From UBA1227 sp045599345 (GTDB lineage: Bacteria > Bacillota > Clostridia > Oscillospirales > Acutalibacteraceae): a stretch of DNA of 63,400 nucleotides. A program made the position numbers and the translations under genes. Within the stretch, counting starts at the first letter, position 1. Each line of letters starts with the position of its first letter. Below are positions 60,185-63,400 of the stretch, one piece after another. The DNA lies in assembly GCA_045599345.1 (NCBI GenBank), contig JAZRVV010000020.1:1-63400 (forward strand), written 5' to 3'. The notes under the pieces are model-generated. The model was not told where the DNA came from. It saw nothing but the letters and a program-made list of their open reading frames with translations, and searched no databases.

Positions 60185-61468
60185 TTATTTCCTTGGTGCA
60201 CCACGGCGTGCAGCTCTGCGAGCGGCAAGCTCGCGTCTGCGCTTTGCCTTTGCGCGTGCATTTAAAACGATAATTGTGATGATTACGCCAAGTATGATGA
60301 TGGCTGCCATTATGATATAGACGAGTTTACCAGCAAGTGGTGAAGTATTGTCTTTTTCAGCCTTTGGTGTGGCGTTCTCTGTAACTGGCTCTTCAACTGG
60401 CTCTACAAATATGTTAAGGCTTGTGTAATCAGCCTTGTATGAGTAGTCACAAGTTTTGCACTTATACTCTGTGTATCCGTAGGAAGTGTCTGTTGGAGCA
60501 ATGACTGTCTTGTCGTACTCAGGGTTTTGGCACATCTCTGGATAGAGGTCCTTTGAGTAATCCTTGGTTTCATCACGAGTGAAGTCCGTCTTGTTGCCAT
60601 CTTGTGTGATTGTCCAGCTCATAATTTCGCCAATCTTGTCGACACAGTAGGCGCGGCGGTTGGTGTTGTCCTCAAAGAAGTGGATGGCGCCGGTGACGGT
60701 GTTGTTGTCGATGTGTCCATCGTGCTTGACACCGCCCGGAAGAATCCACATGCCACCGATACCGCCGTCATGGACATAGCCGTGGTCGGAGTCGTAACCT
60801 GCTATGGTTACATTGCAGTTGGTAATGTCTGGATAGCCATTACCAAAGATGCCGCCGAGGAACTGCTCGTCGCGGTTCTCTTTGTCCGTGTCGACGCAGA
60901 TTACTGTAACATCGGCGGTGCATGAATCAACGCTGCCCCAGCCGTAGCCTAAGATGCCCGCAACACCGAATGCTTTGCAAGCGGTGTGAAGGCAAACTTT
61001 GCCTTTAACAGTACAATTTTTGATTGTACTGTCGGACATAAATCCTACGAGGCCGGCAGCGTAAATGTTGTCGTTTTTGGTCACATCAGCATCAACGCCG
61101 AGGAGAGAAAGGTTCTCGATAGTGGCGTTTTCAACGATACCAAAGAAACCCGAGAAATATGCGTCATACTGTTTCCAGTTGCCATCGATTGTTGTGCGGA
61201 CATCAGTGGTTGTACCCGTAATTTTGAGGTTTAAAAGGGCATGGCCGTTGCCATCAAAATTACCGCTAAAGTCCACTGGAGTCCATTCGTGTCCTGCACA
61301 GTCAATGTCATACATGAGCCTATATGATCCAGATGGATTGTCCTTGATTTTTAAAAGGTCATCATAGGTTTTGAGTTCAATTACATCGCCCTCTGCAGCC
61401 GCACTTATTGGTATCATAAGTGCAAAGCAAAGCACCAAACTGAGCAGAATAGAGATTAACTTTTTCAT
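60185..61468 (-). CDS. secreted, membrane-anchored GLUG-like surface protein
   Basis: 427 residues. A signal peptide (residues 1-25, ending ISAAAEG) leads to a right-handed beta-helix built of GLUG-like repeats (YDIDCAGHEWTPV, FSGFFGIVENATIENLSL, AAGLVGFMSDSTIKNCTV). A module with GYTEYKCKTCDYSYKADYT follows, common in ruminococcal surface proteins. After an acidic linker (VEEPVTENATPKAEKD) come SPLAG, a membrane segment at about 382-404 and a basic tail. It is likely an adhesion or surface-display protein. There is no standard LPXTG; SPLAG before the membrane segment is a weak resemblance to SPxTG sorting signals. Confidence 0.82.
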   Translation of the reverse strand: MKKLISILLSLVLCFALMIPISAAAEGDVIELKTYDDLLKIKDNPSGSYRLMYDIDCAGHEWTPVDFSGNFDGNGHALLNLKITGTTTDVRTTIDGNWKQYDAYFSGFFGIVENATIENLSLLGVDADVTKNDNIYAAGLVGFMSDSTIKNCTVKGKVCLHTACKAFGVAGILGYGWGSVDSCTADVTVICVDTDKENRDEQFLGGIFGNGYPDITNCNVTIAGYDSDHGYVHDGGIGGMWILPGGVKHDGHIDNNTVTGAIHFFEDNTNRRAYCVDKIGEIMSWTITQDGNKTDFTRDETKDYSKDLYPEMCQNPEYDKTVIAPTDTSYGYTEYKCKTCDYSYKADYTSLNIFVEPVEEPVTENATPKAEKDNTSPLAGKLVYIIMAAIIILGVIITIIVLNARAKAKRRRELAARRAARRGAPRK

Positions 61469-61565
61469 CTTTATTACCTCTTTTATAGTTTTGTATTAAA
61501 CTTTTTGTTAAACTATACAAATCTATCTAAAATACCCATTTATTCTATCATATTTTATCTCGTTA

Positions 61566-61574
61566 TGGTAGAAT
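61566..61574 (+). promoter_or_regulatory. extended -10 element before the nucleosidase gene
   Basis: TGG followed by TAGAAT forms an extended -10, about 30 bases before the gene; no good -35 is visible. The surrounding 14 bases repeat a block in the promoter at 19986. Confidence 0.4.
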
Positions 61575-61605
61575 ATACGTGATTTTTTTATAGGGAGAAA
61601 AGGAC

Positions 61606-62280
61606 ATGAAAATTGGTATAGTAATCGCAATTGCAAGGGAACTTAAATCATTTCTTGAAAGTGATTTTACAATAGAGACAATCGAGAAAAATGGTCGAGA
61701 AGTATATAAGACAGTTGTAAATGATAATGAAGTATTTGCTGTAAAGTCAGGCTATGGTGAAATTGATGCCGCCGCTGCAACACAGTTGCTCATTACAGGA
61801 TTTGATTGTGAGGTAATCTTAAACTTTGGTGTTACAGGCGCACTTGATAGGACATCAAAAGTTGACGACCTCTTTGTCGTTACCAAGGCTATCAATCATG
61901 ATTATGATGTATCGCCAATTGACCCAGTAAAGCTTCATCAGTATGAGGAGTTTTCGGATGAATTCATTCCAATGGACCAGGGACTTATCGATTTTGCTAA
62001 GAGCCTCTATCCAAACCTCCGAGATGCGGTTGTAGCATCAGGAGATAGGTTTGTTGTATTGCCAGAGGACAAGACTGCACTCGCTGGACTTGGCTGTAAC
62101 ATTTGCGATATGGAAATTGCAGCAATAGCTCGTATCTCGTATTTAAACGGTGTGCGTGCATTGTCAATCAAATGTATCAGCGACACATTTGATGGTGACG
62201 GTGGAGACTTTAATGAGAACGTTACAAAGAGTGCTAACAAAGCATTCAAATTGATGGAAGAGATTTTGCAAAAGATATAG
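61606..62280 (+). CDS. nucleoside phosphorylase-family protein (MTA/SAH nucleosidase-like)
   Basis: 224 residues, PNP/UDP fold. The start IGIVIAIARELKSF, the NFGVTGAL phosphate/ribose region, a late CDMEIAAIARISYLNGV and CISDTFDGDGGDF with the catalytic Asp fit 5-prime-methylthioadenosine/S-adenosylhomocysteine nucleosidase. That enzyme recycles SAM by-products and makes the AI-2 precursor. Sequence divergence leaves the exact nucleoside uncertain. It is 8 bases before the DnaD gene. Confidence 0.78.
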   Translation: MKIGIVIAIARELKSFLESDFTIETIEKNGREVYKTVVNDNEVFAVKSGYGEIDAAAATQLLITGFDCEVILNFGVTGALDRTSKVDDLFVVTKAINHDYDVSPIDPVKLHQYEEFSDEFIPMDQGLIDFAKSLYPNLRDAVVASGDRFVVLPEDKTALAGLGCNICDMEIAAIARISYLNGVRALSIKCISDTFDGDGGDFNENVTKSANKAFKLMEEILQKI

Positions 62281-62288
62281 GGGATATC

Positions 62289-63257
62289 ATGAGTTACAAA
62301 GTAAACGCAGCTGCTTGGAATGGCGTTTTTGCTATTCCAAACTGTATTGTAGATGACCATATAAAAAAGGCAGGAGGACAGGCTATTAAGGTCCTCCTTT
62401 TCTTACTGCGCCATCAGGGCGAAGCACTTGATGCCAAGGCAATTGCCAAGGGCACAGGCATGGATGTTGGCGATGTTAAGGATGCCTTTATCTATTGGAA
62501 GGAATCTGGCCTCGTTTATGAGGATGGTGAGACACCACCTAATGTTAAGCAGGCCGAAGAAAAAGTTAATTTAAAGGCATTGCCTGACGTTGCGCCGACC
62601 TATGACCAGGTTGCCGCGCGCACTTTGGAGGATGCCAACCTCCGTGCGCTCTTTAATGAGGTTCAGCTCAAAATGGGCAGGACAATCGGTTATGGTGATC
62701 AGGCACAACTCCTGATGATGCTTGACTATTATGGCTTGCCAGTTGAGGTTATACTCACAATAGTTGAGTATTGTATGTCAAAGGGCAAGACTAATATCTC
62801 ATATATTGCAAAGGTTGCAAAGGATTGGGGTGAGCGCGAGATTAACACCCTCGAGCGTGCAGATGAGTACCTAAAATCACTCAAGTCCGATGAGCGCCTT
62901 TGGAAGAAATTTACTGAAATGTTCTCGGTTGACCCACCTCAGTACAATGACACAAGGTTCCAGTATTTAAAGCACTGGCGTGATGAGAACAAGCAGTCAT
63001 TTGAACTAATTTACTATGCTTATGAAATTACAGTTGACCGTATTAACAAGGTCAACTTCAAATACATGAATAAAATACTTGATTCATGGAAGGCTGATGG
63101 TATCAAAAATCCAATTGATGCTCAACAGGCTACTGCAAAAGCGCCAACACAAAACGGTAAAACGTTTAAAAAGAGCGAGCCATCCTATGACTCTGATAAG
63201 TACAAGGAAAAGGCTCGTGGCGCAATAGTATATGAAAGACGCAAGAAGGAGGAATAG
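62289..63257 (+). CDS. DnaD-domain replication initiation protein
   Basis: 322 residues. An N-terminal winged-helix-like region (KVLLFLLRHQGEALDAKAI) is followed by two helical DnaD-type domains (about 120-190 and 200-275), the second containing the YxxxILxxWxxxG motif (YMNKILDSWKADG). DnaD/DnaB-type proteins remodel the origin and recruit helicase loaders in Firmicutes. A basic, disordered tail closes it. The next gene looks like a helicase loader, as expected for this pair. Confidence 0.9.
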   Translation: MSYKVNAAAWNGVFAIPNCIVDDHIKKAGGQAIKVLLFLLRHQGEALDAKAIAKGTGMDVGDVKDAFIYWKESGLVYEDGETPPNVKQAEEKVNLKALPDVAPTYDQVAARTLEDANLRALFNEVQLKMGRTIGYGDQAQLLMMLDYYGLPVEVILTIVEYCMSKGKTNISYIAKVAKDWGEREINTLERADEYLKSLKSDERLWKKFTEMFSVDPPQYNDTRFQYLKHWRDENKQSFELIYYAYEITVDRINKVNFKYMNKILDSWKADGIKNPIDAQQATAKAPTQNGKTFKKSEPSYDSDKYKEKARGAIVYERRKKEE

Positions 63258-63260
63258 CAT

Positions 63261-63400
63261 ATGGCAAGTAATGTTGAACGTGCTATGGGAATAATCGACG
63301 CAAGGCGTGAAAGCGCTGAGCGTGAAGCTGAAAAGAAACGCATTGAGCTTGAGGCTGTTTCTCCAGAACTTCGTGAGGTTAATTCAAAGATTACAAGAGC
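63261..63400 (+). CDS. probable DnaC/DnaI-type helicase loader, N-terminal fragment (partial)
   Basis: Only 46 codons are in the window. The N-terminus is a charged helix (ARRESAEREAEKKR) then SPELREVNSKITRA, as in DnaC-like AAA+ loaders that follow DnaD genes in Clostridia. AAGGAGG lies 13 bases before the ATG, rather far. The ATPase domain is beyond the end, so the assignment rests on context and the N-terminal pattern. Confidence 0.6.
   Translation, partial: MASNVERAMGIIDARRESAEREAEKKRIELEAVSPELREVNSKITR

Noticed and set aside
61490..61521. Inverted repeat TTTGTAT...ATACAAA upstream of the surface protein gene
   Set aside because: Only the 7-bp outer arms match in AT-rich sequence; the inner parts are out of register, so chance is likely.

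Overview
The window looks like chromosome of a Gram-positive, anaerobic-type Firmicute of class Clostridia, probably near the Ruminococcaceae/Oscillospirales. Supporting signs are the paired GlgC/GlgD, a class B sortase, ywiB-like/argS and nifZ/thiI neighbourhoods, DnaD-type replication genes, strong AGGAGG ribosome binding sites, sigma-A promoters and no outer-membrane genes. The genus is inference. I see no rRNA, insertion sequence, prophage or CRISPR array. There is one tRNA.

Layout. 1-3.9 kb: end of typA, then a leftward set (histidine phosphatase, HAD hydrolase, small membrane protein, O-antigen-ligase-like protein) and an XRE regulator. 3.9-9.7 kb: leftward glycogen operon glgB-glgC-glgD-glgA, divergent from a Met-rich membrane protein of unknown function. 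11-15 kb: a membrane protein with a catalytically degenerate glycerophosphodiesterase fold, then two tandem diguanylate cyclases. 15-20 kb: mltG-xth, a DUF362 protein with two perfect palindromes in its leader, and an unknown protein. 20-26 kb: ddl-DUF1934-argS rightward, hom-lysC leftward.

27.2-38.5 kb is one ten-gene operon between a good promoter and a strong terminator, and is the most unusual part. It contains rpe; three membrane proteins homologous to RnfD, RnfE and RnfA, without RnfB, RnfC or RnfG and with most iron-sulfur cysteines replaced; a cysteine desulfurase and thiI; a stand-alone CinA C-terminal amidase; a lysine-rich membrane protein; a class B sortase with a cytoplasmic region of about 560 residues; and a tail-anchored protein that reads as a degenerate CinA. 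The RnfD-like protein shares a C-terminal tail motif with the degenerate phosphodiesterase 15 kb away.

38.5-41.8 kb: leftward rsmA, an unknown anchored protein and a DUF3048 lipoprotein. 41.8-48 kb: tRNA-Arg(CCT), then CPBP protease, tadA, an Mrp-type carrier, a minimal SufC-SufB pair, an acyltransferase and a radical SAM protein. 48-60 kb: an Hpt protein and an HD-GYP regulator facing a hybrid kinase, an ABC exporter, a P1B metal ATPase, an RNA uracil methyltransferase and a second hybrid kinase. 60-63.4 kb: a secreted GLUG-like surface protein, a nucleosidase, a DnaD protein and the start of a probable helicase loader.

The set covers glycogen storage, cell-envelope work (mltG, ddl, sortase, surface proteins), iron-sulfur and tRNA sulfur metabolism, and c-di-GMP/phosphorelay signalling. 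The best candidate for an undescribed system is the cofactor-poor Rnf-like DEA module with its sortase and CinA-like companions.
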